A stretch of 64,000 nt of DNA, from positions 46,458 to 110,457 of the forward strand of contig NZ_ATDN01000019.1 in assembly GCF_004014805.1 (NCBI RefSeq), read 5' to 3'. The stretch's first letter is position 1. The number at the start of each line of letters is the position of its first letter. The stretch comes from Mycolicibacterium elephantis DSM 44368. Lineage in GTDB: Bacteria > Actinomycetota > Actinomycetes > Mycobacteriales > Mycobacteriaceae. The notes under the pieces were generated by a model that was not told the DNA's origin, did not search any database, and was given only the letters and a program-made list of their open reading frames with translations. Positions 18,588 to 28,406 of this stretch are shown here, one piece after another. Made by a program: the position numbers and the translations under genes.

Positions 18588-19805
18588 GTGACCACGCAGA
18601 TGTCTTATCCCCAGAACGTCGAGGAATGGCGGGACAAGAAGCGCTACCTGTGGCTGATCGGTCTGATCCCGCCCACCGCGCTGTTCGTGATGCTGCCGCT
18701 GGTGTGGGCGCTCAACGACTGGGGCTGGCACGCCGCGGCGCAGGTGCCGTTCTGGATCGGCCCGATCCTGCTGTACCTCCTGCTGCCGATCCTGGACCTC
18801 AAGTTCGGGCCGGACGGCCAGAACCCGCCCGATGAGGTGATGGAGCGACTGGAGAACGACAAGTACTACCGCTACTGCGTCTACGCCTACGTCCCGTTCC
18901 AGTACGCCAGCGTCATCGTCGGCGCCTACCTGTTCACCGCATCCGACCTGAGCTGGCTCGGGTTCGACGGTGGCCTGCCCTGGCAGGCGAAGATCGGTCT
19001 GGCGCTGTCGGTGGGTGTGCTGGGCGGTGTCGGTATCAACGCCGCGCACGAACTCGGCCACAAGAAGGACGCGCTGGAACGCTGGCTGTCCAAGATCACG
19101 CTGGCGCAGACCTGCTACGGCCACTTCTACATCGAGCACAACCGCGGCCACCACGTCCGCGTCGCCACCCCGGAGGACCCGGCGTCGGCGCGTTTCGGTG
19201 AGACGTTCTGGGAGTTCCTGCCGCGCAGCGTGTTCGGCGCGGTGAAGTCGGCGTGGCAGTTGGAAGCCAAACGGCTGCAGCGGGCCGGCAAGCCGGTGTG
19301 GCACTGGTCCAACGACGTACTGAACGCGTGGGCGATGTCGGTGGTGCTCTACGGCGCGCTGATCGCGGTGTTCGGCTGGGGACTGATCCCGTACATCGTG
19401 ATCTCGGCGGTGTTCGGCTTCACGCTGCTGGAGACGGTGAACTACCTGGAGCACTACGGCCTGCTGCGGCAGAAGACCGAGAGCGGGCGCTACCAGCGCT
19501 GCACCCCGGAGCACAGCTGGAACTCCGACCACATCGTCACCAACCTGTTCCTGTACCACCTGCAGCGGCACAGCGATCACCACGCCAACCCGACCCGGCG
19601 CTACCAGACACTGCGCAGCATGGACGGGGCGCCGAACCTGCCCAGCGGCTATGCGTCGATGATCGCGCTGACGTACTTCCCGCCGCTGTGGCGCAAGGTG
19701 ATGGACCACCGGGTGCTCGCCCACTACGACGGCGACATCACCCGGGTCAACATCCACCCGCGAGTGCGGCAGAAGGTGATGGCGAAGTATGGAGTCGCCG
19801 CATGA
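18588..19805 (+). CDS. alkB: Alkane 1-monooxygenase
   Basis: Integral-membrane di-iron enzyme that hydroxylates the terminal carbon of n-alkanes using electrons from rubredoxin. The 405-residue product has all histidine boxes: AHELGHKKD, EHNRGHHVRVATPEDPASARFGE and LQRHSDHHANPTRRYQ, with hydrophobic helices between. The GTG at 18588 follows AGGAGGA and matches the VTTQ-type N-terminus of relatives; ATG 18600 and GTG 18561 are less likely. Its TGA overlaps the rubA ATG. Confidence 0.95.
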   Translation: MTTQMSYPQNVEEWRDKKRYLWLIGLIPPTALFVMLPLVWALNDWGWHAAAQVPFWIGPILLYLLLPILDLKFGPDGQNPPDEVMERLENDKYYRYCVYAYVPFQYASVIVGAYLFTASDLSWLGFDGGLPWQAKIGLALSVGVLGGVGINAAHELGHKKDALERWLSKITLAQTCYGHFYIEHNRGHHVRVATPEDPASARFGETFWEFLPRSVFGAVKSAWQLEAKRLQRAGKPVWHWSNDVLNAWAMSVVLYGALIAVFGWGLIPYIVISAVFGFTLLETVNYLEHYGLLRQKTESGRYQRCTPEHSWNSDHIVTNLFLYHLQRHSDHHANPTRRYQTLRSMDGAPNLPSGYASMIALTYFPPLWRKVMDHRVLAHYDGDITRVNIHPRVRQKVMAKYGVAA

Positions 19806-19966
19806 GCGCCTACCGGTGCCCGGGGTGTGACTACGTCTACGACGAGGCCAAAGGCGAACCCCGCGAAGGGTTTCCGGCAGGCACACCGTTCTCCGACGTC
19901 CCCGACGACTGGTGCTGCCCGGACTGCGCGGTGCGCGAGAAGGTCGACTTCGAACCCGTCGGTTGA
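19802..19966 (+). CDS. rubA: Rubredoxin A
   Basis: Small iron protein (54 residues) carrying electrons to AlkB. Two CxxC knuckles are present, CPGCDYVYD and CCPDCAVRE. The start overlaps the alkB stop (ATGA), so the two are translated in concert. Confidence 0.95.
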   Translation: MSAYRCPGCDYVYDEAKGEPREGFPAGTPFSDVPDDWCCPDCAVREKVDFEPVG

Positions 19967-20001
19967 CCGGGCGCAGAGCCGACACCGAGAAAGGACCCCA
20001 G

Positions 20002-20184
20002 ATGACCGACTACAAGCTGTTCGTCTGCGCGCAATGCGGATTCGAATACGACGAGGCCAAGGGCTGGCCCGAGGACGGCATCGCCCCGGGCACCCGCTGG
20101 GACGACATCCCCGACGACTGGAGTTGCCCGGACTGCGGCGCGGCCAAGTCCGACTTCGAGATGGTGGAAGTCTCACGTTCGTGA
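20002..20184 (+). CDS. rubB: Rubredoxin B
   Basis: Second rubredoxin of the operon, 60 residues, with [29 protein letters not shown] and [12 protein letters not shown]. The [14 protein letters not shown] context is that of AlkG2-type rubredoxins able to pass electrons to AlkB. It begins 36 bases after rubA behind GAGAAAGGA. Confidence 0.95.
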   Translation: MTDYKLFVCAQCGFEYDEAKGWPEDGIAPGTRWDDIPDDWSCPDCGAAKSDFEMVEVSRS

Positions 20185-20263
20185 TTGCCGCCCGGACGGG
20201 CGTGGCGGCGTCGAAAACCGCGACCGGGACCAGCGAGGCGACGGACCGGATAGTGTCGCGCGT

Positions 20264-20896
20264 GTGAGTCCACCGCGCACGAGGCGAGCCGCGCAGCGCG
20301 TCCCGTACGCCGAGGCGTCGCGGGTGCTGCTGCGCGACTCGATTCTGGACGGCATGCGCGACCTGCTGCTCACCCGCGACTGGTCGGCGATCACGCTGTC
20401 GGACGTCGCCAGTGCCGCCGGGATCAGCCGCCAGACCATCTACAACGAGTTCGGCTCGCGGCAGGGCCTGGCACAGGCGTACGCGCTGCGGCTGGCCGAC
20501 CGGCTCGTCGACCAGATCGACGACGCGATCGAGGGCCACGTCGGCGACGTCTACTCCGCCTTCCTTCAGGGGTTCCGCGACTTCTTCACCGAGTCGGCCG
20601 CCGACCCGCTGGTGATGTCGCTGCTGACCGGCGCCATCAAACCGGATCTGCTGCAGCTCATCACCACCGACAGCGGGCCGATCATCAGCCACTGTTCGCA
20701 CCGGTTGACCGCGACGTTCATGCACAGCTGGGTGACGTGCAGCGAGGATGATGCCGGCATCCTCGCGCGGGCGATCGTGCGGTTGGCGATGAGCTACATC
20801 TCGATGCCGCCGGAGGCAGATCACGACGTCGCAGCCGACTTGGCTAGGCTGCTTACACCTGCCGCTGAACGCTACGGTGTGATCGCAACCGAATAG
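20264..20896 (+). CDS. alkX: TetR-family regulator of the alkane operon
   Basis: A 210-residue TetR repressor, syntenic with Rv3249c. The helix-turn-helix is ITLSDVASAAGISRQTIYNEFGSRQGL at about residues 43-70. It closes the alkB-rubA-rubB cluster, 79 bases after rubB, and has its own TAGTGT box seven bases before the GTG, so it may also be made from a leaderless transcript. The palindrome over the alkB -35 box is its likely binding site, which is inference. Confidence 0.85.
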   Translation: MSPPRTRRAAQRVPYAEASRVLLRDSILDGMRDLLLTRDWSAITLSDVASAAGISRQTIYNEFGSRQGLAQAYALRLADRLVDQIDDAIEGHVGDVYSAFLQGFRDFFTESAADPLVMSLLTGAIKPDLLQLITTDSGPIISHCSHRLTATFMHSWVTCSEDDAGILARAIVRLAMSYISMPPEADHDVAADLARLLTPAAERYGVIATE

Positions 20897-20966
20897 CATC
20901 GACGCTGGCCGGGCAGACTAACGTATAAGCAGGCTAGATAACTGCGTGCCCCAGGAAGAGAGCTCC

Positions 20967-22436
<1,470 letters not shown>

Positions 22437-22464
22437 TCTGCCCCCTCTACCGCCGAGAAGACGC

Positions 22465-22500
22465 GAAAACCCCTTACTTCACTGGTTTTGGGGGGTTTTC
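22465..22500. terminator. Hairpin after ahcY
   Basis: GAAAACCCC at 22465-22473 pairs with GGGGTTTTC at 22492-22500 across an 18-base loop, 28 bases after the ahcY stop. It also lies downstream of the converging metallopeptidase pseudogene and could serve both. Confidence 0.65.
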
Positions 22501-22547
22501 ACGACTGCTCGCGGGAAGGGGCGGCCCGCCAGTCCGCCGGCCGCGGG

Positions 22548-23985
22548 TCAGGGGAAGCGGTTGAAGCAGGCGTCCTTGTCGTCGCCGAGCACCCCGGTCC
22601 GAAACGCGTCGATGCGGGCGAACCCCGCCGTCGCTGCCTGACCGTTGACGTCGCTGGCCGCCAGGCCGTTGGTGAGCAGGCCCGCGACCGCTTCGTCGAG
22701 ATCGCCCGCGGTCAGCGCGACGGTGTTGCCGTCCGGTGTGTTCACTTGGCGGACAAGCTTTCTGGTGGCCACACCGGTCAGGCACGCCGTGCGCAAACCC
22801 GCTTCGGGGGTGTCGAGGGGGAGACCCACCGCGTTCTGCATCGCCAACATGTAGCGCGAGATCAACACGGAGTAGGCGGTGTTGTCGCCCACCAATCCCG
22901 TCGGGCCGGTACGGGCGGCGCCGAGCTTCTTCAGCCCGGCGAGGTCGACCGCGATGGTGTTGGTGTCCGGGCAGAACGAGACGGGCGGGGTGGGGCCGGG
23001 CGTCGGGGCACCTGGCCGCCGCGGCGGCATCGAGGGTAAGTCGCGGTGGCACGGCGGGCTGGAACAAGATGTTCATCGCGGCGATCACGGACCTCACCGA
23101 CTCTCGCCATACCGGCCAGTTCCCAGTCTCGTTGCGCTGCAGGGCAACCGGCAGATCACCGCGTCGCTCGATGATCTCCTCCTGGTCGATGTCCTTACAT
23201 GTCGCCGGTCCGTCGGCGAACCCGAACTGGAAAGCCGAGATTCGTTCGAACGCCGATCCGTGTTCGCCGCCGCGAGACACCACCGTGTTGCCTCTCAGCA
23301 GCGGGTCCCGAAACGAGATCCCGCTGGCCAGTAAGGCGTTGAGACCGTCACCGGTGGACAGGGTGAAGCGGCGTGAATCCCCCGCGGCGATCCAGCGCAT
23401 GTAGGCCCCGGCCAAACAGTCGGCCTGTTGCTCGGCCACGAAGGTCGGTGTGTTCGCGGGATTCAGCTCAGCTTGATACTGCACCGAATGGCCGTACTCG
23501 TGCGCCAGCACCATCGCGACCGCCATCTCACCGTAGGACTGCTTCAGCGACGGCAGCAGCACGCCGCGGTCCCAGCCGATCGAACTGTCCAGCGGGCAGA
23601 ACGCGGCATTCACCAGTCCGGAGGTCGACTGGCCGCAGAACGACCGGGCGCCGCAACGGTGGTCGGCGTCCTAGGACACCAGCCGGCGCACCGGCGTGAA
23701 CGACATTCCGAAGGCGTCGTCGAACACGTCCGTCCAGTAGTCCTCGACATCGCTGACCGACTGGACCGCCAGCACATCGATGCGGCCGCCGTCGGAGTCG
23801 GCCACGGTCCGCGACGGCCTCGGCGCCCCCGCCTTCAACCCCGAGGGACCGTCCGTGACTCGCATACCGGCCACCTCGAACGGGTCGGTGAGCTCGGTGG
23901 TCGCCGGACCGCACGCCGAGCCCAGCAGCAACGCCGTCGCGGAGAGCAGTACGGCGATGAGTCGAGGCGCGCGCCCGTGTCGTAC
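22548..23985 (-). pseudogene. Neutral zinc metallopeptidase lipoprotein, broken by stop, frameshift and lost start
   Basis: Remnant of a secreted zinc peptidase: a hydrophobic N-terminus ending LLLGSACG (lipoprotein-like), the zinc helix LAHEYGHSVQ and the third-ligand segment EQQADCLAGAYM are intact. Three lesions are seen. The codon where translation should begin (23985) is GTA, not GTG, although a GATAAT box sits exactly six bases before it. An in-frame TAG at 23671-23673 interrupts ...VRRLVS/DADHRCGARSFCG. A one-base shift near 23030 changes the frame from LTLDA to PPRRPGAPTPGP. The remaining C-terminal part then runs to a TGA at 22548. Each half is still recognisable, so decay is recent. 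Confidence 0.85.
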
Positions 23986-24099
23986 TTCGGAATTATCGCC
24001 GCGGCGGCAGGGCCGCGCCGGGGAATCGGCGGTTATCTCGACGACGGCGTGCTTGACTACCCGCGTAACGGAATTGGCGTACTAGAGCGAGGAGCGGCT

Positions 24100-24489
24100 A
24101 TGGACTGGGGTGCGTCGTGGGACTTCCTATGGCATTTTTTCGTGATCTTCGCGTGGATCGCGTATTTGATTGTGCTCTTCCAAATCCTGGTGGACCTGTT
24201 TTGGCGTGACCACCAGACCTCGGGCTGGATCAAGGCGATCTGGGTGCTTTTCCTGATCCTCTTCCCCTGGTTGACGGCGCTGGTCTACCTGATCGCACGC
24301 GGCAGGGGCATGGCGGCACGCGCACGCGAAGCCGCGGCCCACGCGAAGAAGGAGACGGACGAATACATCCGTGAGGTGGCCGGCCGTTCCCCGGCGCAGG
24401 AAATCGCCGATGCCAAGGCCCTTTTGGACTCGGGGGCGATCACGCAGGCCGAGTTCGAAGCGCTGAAGGCCAAATCGCTCAGTCGATAG
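24100..24489 (+). CDS. Small membrane protein with PLDc_N and SHOCT-like domains
   Basis: A 129-residue protein with two membrane helices (about 8-29 and 45-66, FFVIFAWIAYLIVLFQILVD and IWVLFLILFPWLTALVYLI) of the cardiolipin-synthase N-terminal type, a basic coiled stretch, and a C-terminal SHOCT motif (EIADAKALLDSGAITQAEFEALKAKSL). Function unknown; such proteins often act in membrane stress or oligomerise. GAGGAGCGG precedes the ATG. Divergent from the broken peptidase. Confidence 0.8.
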   Translation: MDWGASWDFLWHFFVIFAWIAYLIVLFQILVDLFWRDHQTSGWIKAIWVLFLILFPWLTALVYLIARGRGMAARAREAAAHAKKETDEYIREVAGRSPAQEIADAKALLDSGAITQAEFEALKAKSLSR

Positions 24490-24636
24490 GCGCAATGCAC
24501 AGCGCTTCGGCCCGGCCAGACGCGCTGCGCCGCAGACAGTTCCGAATTCCGGTGTGACCGGCAGGGGCGTTTTACCGCCGACAGAGTCAGGTGAACACAA
24601 TGCGTTACCGGCCTTTCGGAGAGCGCAAGGAGCGTG

Positions 24637-25533
24637 ATGAGCGATTACGGACACGACCTGCTTTTCGGCACCTTCGTCACGCCGGTCAACGATCCCGCCG
24701 GCCAGGCCGTCGAGCAGGCCGTCGTGGCCGAGCGCGCGGGCCTTGATCTGGTGACCTTCCAGGATCACCCCTACGTCGCGAAGTTCCACGACGCCTGGAC
24801 CTTGATGTCCTACGCCGCGGGCCGCACTGAGCGCGTACGGCTCGCCCTCAACGTCACGAACCTGCCGTTGCGCCCGCCGGCCGTACTCGCCCGTGCCGTC
24901 GCCTCGCTGGATCTGCTCAGCGGCGGCCGCGTCGAACTCGGCATCGGTGCGGGGGCGTTCTGGGACGGCGTCGTCGCCATGGGCGGTCCCCGCCGCACGC
25001 CTGCGGAATCGGTCCGGGCGCTCGAGGAAGCCATCGCGGTCATCCGCGGCATCTGGGACGTCGACACCAAGCGCCCGCTGGTCGTCGCGGGCGAGCACTA
25101 CCGCGTCGAGGGCGCCAAGCGCGGACCTGCCCCCGCGCACGACGTCGGTATTTGGGTGGGTGCGTACAAGCCGCGGATGCTGCGCCTGATCGGGCGCGGC
25201 GCCGACGGTTGGGTGCCCTCGGTCCAGTACCTGGCGGGCGGCGTCGCCGTCCTGCGCGAGATGAACGAGCACATCGACGCCGCCGCCGCGGAGGCCGGCC
25301 GCCGGCCCGACGCGATCCGCCGCCTGCTCAACATCGGCGGAAGCTTCACCGCGACCGGATCCGGATTCCTGCACGGACCGCCGCAGCAGTGGGCCGAAGA
25401 GCTCGCCGACGTCGCGCTCACCTACGGCACCAGCGGCTTCATCCTCGCCTCCGACGACACCGCCACCACCGAACGTTTCGCCGCCGAAGTGGCGCCGGCA
25501 GTGCGGGCCCTGGTCAGCGTCGCGCGCGGGTAA
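24637..25533 (+). CDS. LLM-class (F420-dependent) oxidoreductase
   Basis: Luciferase-like TIM-barrel oxidoreductase of 298 residues. Recognisable parts are AERAGLDLVTFQDHPY, NVTNLPLRPPAVLARAVASLDLLSGGRVELGIGAG and the later GIWVGAYKPRMLRLIGRGADGWVPS. In mycobacteria this class mostly uses reduced F420; the substrate is unknown. The ATG at 24637 has AAGGAG four bases upstream; the GTG at 24634 is too close to it. It stands alone. Confidence 0.85.
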   Translation: MSDYGHDLLFGTFVTPVNDPAGQAVEQAVVAERAGLDLVTFQDHPYVAKFHDAWTLMSYAAGRTERVRLALNVTNLPLRPPAVLARAVASLDLLSGGRVELGIGAGAFWDGVVAMGGPRRTPAESVRALEEAIAVIRGIWDVDTKRPLVVAGEHYRVEGAKRGPAPAHDVGIWVGAYKPRMLRLIGRGADGWVPSVQYLAGGVAVLREMNEHIDAAAAEAGRRPDAIRRLLNIGGSFTATGSGFLHGPPQQWAEELADVALTYGTSGFILASDDTATTERFAAEVAPAVRALVSVARG

Positions 25534-25559
25534 GAGCCGCGTCAGGCCCGAACCACCGC

Positions 25560-26061
25560 CCCCCGGGGAGATGCCCGCGGCCGCGTACACCGCGTCCTCG
25601 TCGAGTGTCTCGTGCACAAGCAGTTCCGCGACGATGTTGTCGAGCCGATCCCTATTGTTACGCAACAACTCTCGCGCTTCGGCGCAGCAGCCGTCGATGA
25701 GCCGGCGGACTTCCTGGTCGACCGCGCCCAGCATCGAGTCCGAGATCCCGGCCATGCGCGGGTCGGCCTCTTTCGGCAACACCGACACCGGTCCGATCCG
25801 TTCCGACATGCCCCACCGCCCGACCATGCCGCGCGCGACGTTGGTCGCGGTCTCCAGGTCGCTTTCGGAGCCGGTGGTCACCACGCCGTACACCTCCTCG
25901 GCCGCCATCCCGCCCAGCGCCCCGATGATGCGTCCGCGCAGGTACTCGGCGGTGTACCCGTAACGGTCCTCGTCGGGGGTGGACAAGGTGACGCCGAGGG
26001 CGTGCCCGCGCGGGATGATCGACACTTTGCGCACCGGGTCCGCGCCCGGTTGCAGCATGAC
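25560..26061 (-). pseudogene. Fragment of FtsH-type AAA protease (M41 peptidase part only)
   Basis: About 165 residues match the peptidase domain of an FtsH-like protease from just after the zinc HExxH: MLQPGADPVRKVSIIPRG, GALGGMAAEEVYG (normally VYG with the third zinc ligand region), ARGMVGRWGMSERIGPVS, and ELLVHETLDEDAVYAAAG. The AAA ATPase domain, the HExxH helix and any membrane segments are missing, and no start codon or ribosome binding site precedes it. The frame runs on without its own stop past AAGISPGGGG into the 3' flank of the LLM oxidoreductase, so the C-terminus is also lost. This is a gene remnant filling the 580-base gap. Confidence 0.85.
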
Positions 26062-26114
26062 GCGCGTGCCGCCAAGGCATTTCACAGCAAACCCGCAGCG
26101 AACCCGAAGCGTCG

Positions 26115-26801
26115 CTAATCGGGGTATTCGTCGCGTTTGCGTGGCCAGTCGGAGAAGTCGGTGCCCCGGCCTCTGGGCGCCCGGTCCAGCAGCTGCCAGG
26201 TCGCGTTGAGCGCCTCGGTGCCGCGGTCGTAGGTGGAGTACGTGTGGTAGACGACCCCGTCCTCCAGCGCGAAGCAGCTGAGCGCCATCAGCTCCATGAC
26301 GTCCAGCATGCTGCCGCCGCCCGGACCCGGGTCGCGCCGTGGCGTCGGGACATACATGTGCTCGAAGAAGTCGGCGTCGAAGTCGCTGCCGCCCGAGGAC
26401 ACCCACTCGATGTCCCAGCCCATCCGCCGCTTGTACGCGGTGAGGACCGGCAGCGGCGAGCGTGACGACAGCAGGAACGTCACGTCCCGGTGCGCCAGGT
26501 GCGGCACCGCGCCGACGAGGTTGTCGGTTTCGAAGGTGCAGCCCGGGCACCCCTCGGGCGTCTTCGGTCCGTGCATGAAGTGCCGCACGATCAGCTGGGA
26601 GCGGCCGTCGAACAACTCGGCCAGCGTGCGCGGGCCGGCCGTGGTGTCGAACACGTACTGCTTCTCGACCGGCACCCAGGGCAGGGCCTGGCGCTCGGCG
26701 GCCAGCTCGGTGGCCCGCCGGGTCAGCTCCTTTTCCTTCGCGAGTTGCCGCTCGTAGGCGGCGCGCCACTGCTGTCGCGTCCCGACCGCATGTGTGCTCA
26801 T
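26115..26801 (-). CDS. DUF899 (thioredoxin-like) family protein
   Basis: A 228-residue cytosolic protein of the DUF899 family, with a thioredoxin-like fold. Typical sequence includes RQALPWVPVEKQYVFDT, LIVRHFMHGP, a PEGCPGCTF dicysteine motif where thioredoxins have CxxC, and a C-terminal FSDWPRKRDEYPD. Redox or dehydratase roles have been proposed for relatives; none is established here. GGGAGAAG precedes the ATG. Confidence 0.85.
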   Translation of the reverse strand: MSTHAVGTRQQWRAAYERQLAKEKELTRRATELAAERQALPWVPVEKQYVFDTTAGPRTLAELFDGRSQLIVRHFMHGPKTPEGCPGCTFETDNLVGAVPHLAHRDVTFLLSSRSPLPVLTAYKRRMGWDIEWVSSGGSDFDADFFEHMYVPTPRRDPGPGGGSMLDVMELMALSCFALEDGVVYHTYSTYDRGTEALNATWQLLDRAPRGRGTDFSDWPRKRDEYPD

Positions 26802-26880
26802 CGTGGTCTTCTCCCTGAGGTCGATGGGTCAACGGGGCAGACCCTCGGTGTCGGCGAAACTCATCGGCTACGCGGACCGT

Positions 26881-26886
26881 TACGCT
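26881..26886 (+). promoter_or_regulatory. -10 box of tmk, leaderless
   Basis: TACGCT followed by exactly six bases and the GTG of tmk at 26893. No ribosome binding site is present, so the mRNA probably begins at the start codon. Confidence 0.6.
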
Positions 26887-26892
26887 CGCCGC

Positions 26893-27519
26893 GTGCTCAT
26901 CGTGATCGAGGGAGTCGACGGCGCGGGCAAACGCACCCTGACCCACGGCCTGCGTGCCGCGTTCGAGCGCGCAGGCAAGTCGGTCGCCACCCTCGACTTC
27001 CCCCGCTACGGGCGGTCGGTGGAGGCCGACCTGGCCGCCGAGGCGCTGCACGGCGGCCACGGTGATCTCGCCGAGTCGGTCTACGCGATGGCCGTGCTGT
27101 TCGCCCTGGACCGCGCGGGCGCGCGCACCGAGATCGCTGACCTGCGCGCCGCCCACGATGTCGTCATCCTGGACCGCTACGTCGCATCGAACGCCGCCTA
27201 CAGCGCCGCGCGGCTGCACCAGGGCGCCGACGGCGACGTCGTGCAGTGGGTGCGTGAACTCGAGTACGGCCGCTTGAACCTGCCGAGGCCGGACTGGCAG
27301 GTCTTGCTGGCCGTGCCGACCGAGCTGGCCGCCGAGCGCGCGGAACACCGGGCCAACACCGAGGCCGACCGCGCGAAGGACGCCTACGAGCGCGACGACG
27401 GGCTGCAGCAGCGCACGTCCGATGTCTACGCCGCGCTCGCCGCGGCGCACTGGTGCGGCCGGTGGCTGGTCGCCGGTCCCGACGTCGATGCGGCGACTCT
27501 GGCTGACGGGCTGGGCTAA
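26893..27519 (+). CDS. tmk: Thymidylate kinase
   Basis: Phosphorylates dTMP to dTDP. The 208-residue enzyme has a P-loop GVDGAGKRT at residues 7-15, the mycobacterial DFPRYGRS, and the DR(Y/H) motif LDRYVASNAAYSAARL. The GTG start gives the expected VLIVIEGVDGAG opening and has a TACGCT box six bases upstream, indicating leaderless transcription. A hairpin follows its stop, before mtrA. Confidence 0.94.
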   Translation: MLIVIEGVDGAGKRTLTHGLRAAFERAGKSVATLDFPRYGRSVEADLAAEALHGGHGDLAESVYAMAVLFALDRAGARTEIADLRAAHDVVILDRYVASNAAYSAARLHQGADGDVVQWVRELEYGRLNLPRPDWQVLLAVPTELAAERAEHRANTEADRAKDAYERDDGLQQRTSDVYAALAAAHWCGRWLVAGPDVDAATLADGLG

Positions 27520-27521
27520 CG

Positions 27522-27645
27522 CGCGAAACCGACGCTTTGGCGGTTCGGCCCGTGGAAAATCCACCAGAACGTCGGTCTCGCGGTTCGCAACCCCCGGGCC
27601 AACGCGCAAAACGCCCGCGTGGTAGCCGGGCTTTGTCGCGTTTTG
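27522..27645. repeat. Two hairpins between tmk and mtrA
   Basis: The first has 13-base arms (27522-27534 and 27570-27582, one mismatch) with an inner GTGGA-AAA-TCCAC stem; it starts three bases after the tmk stop and probably terminates tmk. The second pairs CAAAACGC (27607-27614) with GCGTTTTG (27638-27645) and ends nine bases before the mtrA ATG, so it would form in an mtrA leader. Confidence 0.55.
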
Positions 27646-27653
27646 GTGACACC

Positions 27654-28340
27654 ATGGACACCATGAGGCAAAGGATTCTGGTTGTCGACGACGATCCGTC
27701 GCTGGCGGAGATGCTCACCATCGTGCTGCGCGGAGAGGGTTTCGACACCGCGGTCATCGGTGACGGCACGCAGGCGCTCACCGCGGTCCGTGAACTACGG
27801 CCCGATCTGGTGTTGCTCGACTTGATGCTCCCCGGCATGAACGGCATCGACGTGTGCCGTGTGCTGCGCGCGGATTCGGGTGTGCCGATCGTGATGCTCA
27901 CGGCCAAGACGGACACCGTCGACGTGGTGCTCGGCCTGGAGTCAGGCGCCGACGACTACGTCATGAAGCCGTTCAAGCCCAAAGAGCTCGTCGCCCGGGT
28001 GCGCGCGCGGCTGCGCCGCAACGAGGACGAGCCGGCCGAGATGCTCTCGATCGGCGACGTCGACATCGATGTGCCCGCCCACAAGGTCACCCGTCAGGGC
28101 GAGCAGATCTCCCTGACGCCGCTGGAGTTCGACCTGTTGGTGGCGTTGGCGCGCAAACCGCGGCAGGTGTTTACTCGAGACGTGCTGCTCGAACAGGTGT
28201 GGGGCTACCGGCACCCCGCCGACACCCGGCTGGTGAACGTGCATGTTCAGCGGCTGCGCGCCAAGGTCGAGAAAGACCCGGAGAACCCGCAGGTGGTGTT
28301 GACCGTTCGAGGAGTGGGGTACAAGGCCGGACCGCCGTGA
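27654..28340 (+). CDS. mtrA: Response regulator MtrA
   Basis: OmpR/PhoB-type DNA-binding response regulator, essential in M. tuberculosis, controlling cell-wall hydrolases and replication-linked genes. The 228 residues are near-identical to the M. tuberculosis protein. The receiver domain has the acidic pocket VVDDD and phospho-acceptor Asp56 in LLDLMLPG; the winged helix is at about 130-225 (LTPLEFDLLVALARKPRQVFTRDVLLEQVWGY). A second ATG at 27663 is possible. No ribosome binding site is obvious. Confidence 0.97.
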   Translation: MDTMRQRILVVDDDPSLAEMLTIVLRGEGFDTAVIGDGTQALTAVRELRPDLVLLDLMLPGMNGIDVCRVLRADSGVPIVMLTAKTDTVDVVLGLESGADDYVMKPFKPKELVARVRARLRRNEDEPAEMLSIGDVDIDVPAHKVTRQGEQISLTPLEFDLLVALARKPRQVFTRDVLLEQVWGYRHPADTRLVNVHVQRLRAKVEKDPENPQVVLTVRGVGYKAGPP

Positions 28341-28406
28341 TCGCACCGCACGGCTGGGATGTCATCGCCCTTCGGTCGCCATGATCCATAAGCCTCGGCG
28401 GTGGCC

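Noticed and set aside
18570..19985. Long minus-strand frame opposite alkB-rubA
   Set aside because: Arg/Val-rich shadow of a strongly coding region with no family resemblance; the plus strand carries AlkB.
20897..20966. Possible S-adenosylhomocysteine or SAM riboswitch before ahcY
   Set aside because: Only 70 bases separate the genes and no pseudoknot or conserved riboswitch core could be drawn.
22474..23613. Minus-strand frame continuing past the metallopeptidase frameshift to 22474
   Set aside because: After about 23,030 the protein sequence loses all resemblance to the family, while the neighbouring frame resumes it down to 22,548.
24127..27609. A stop-free minus-strand frame of about 1160 codons
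   Set aside because: It crosses the FtsH remnant and the antisense of the LLM oxidoreductase, DUF899 and tmk genes. Only the FtsH-like stretch resembles a protein; the rest is a high-GC shadow.
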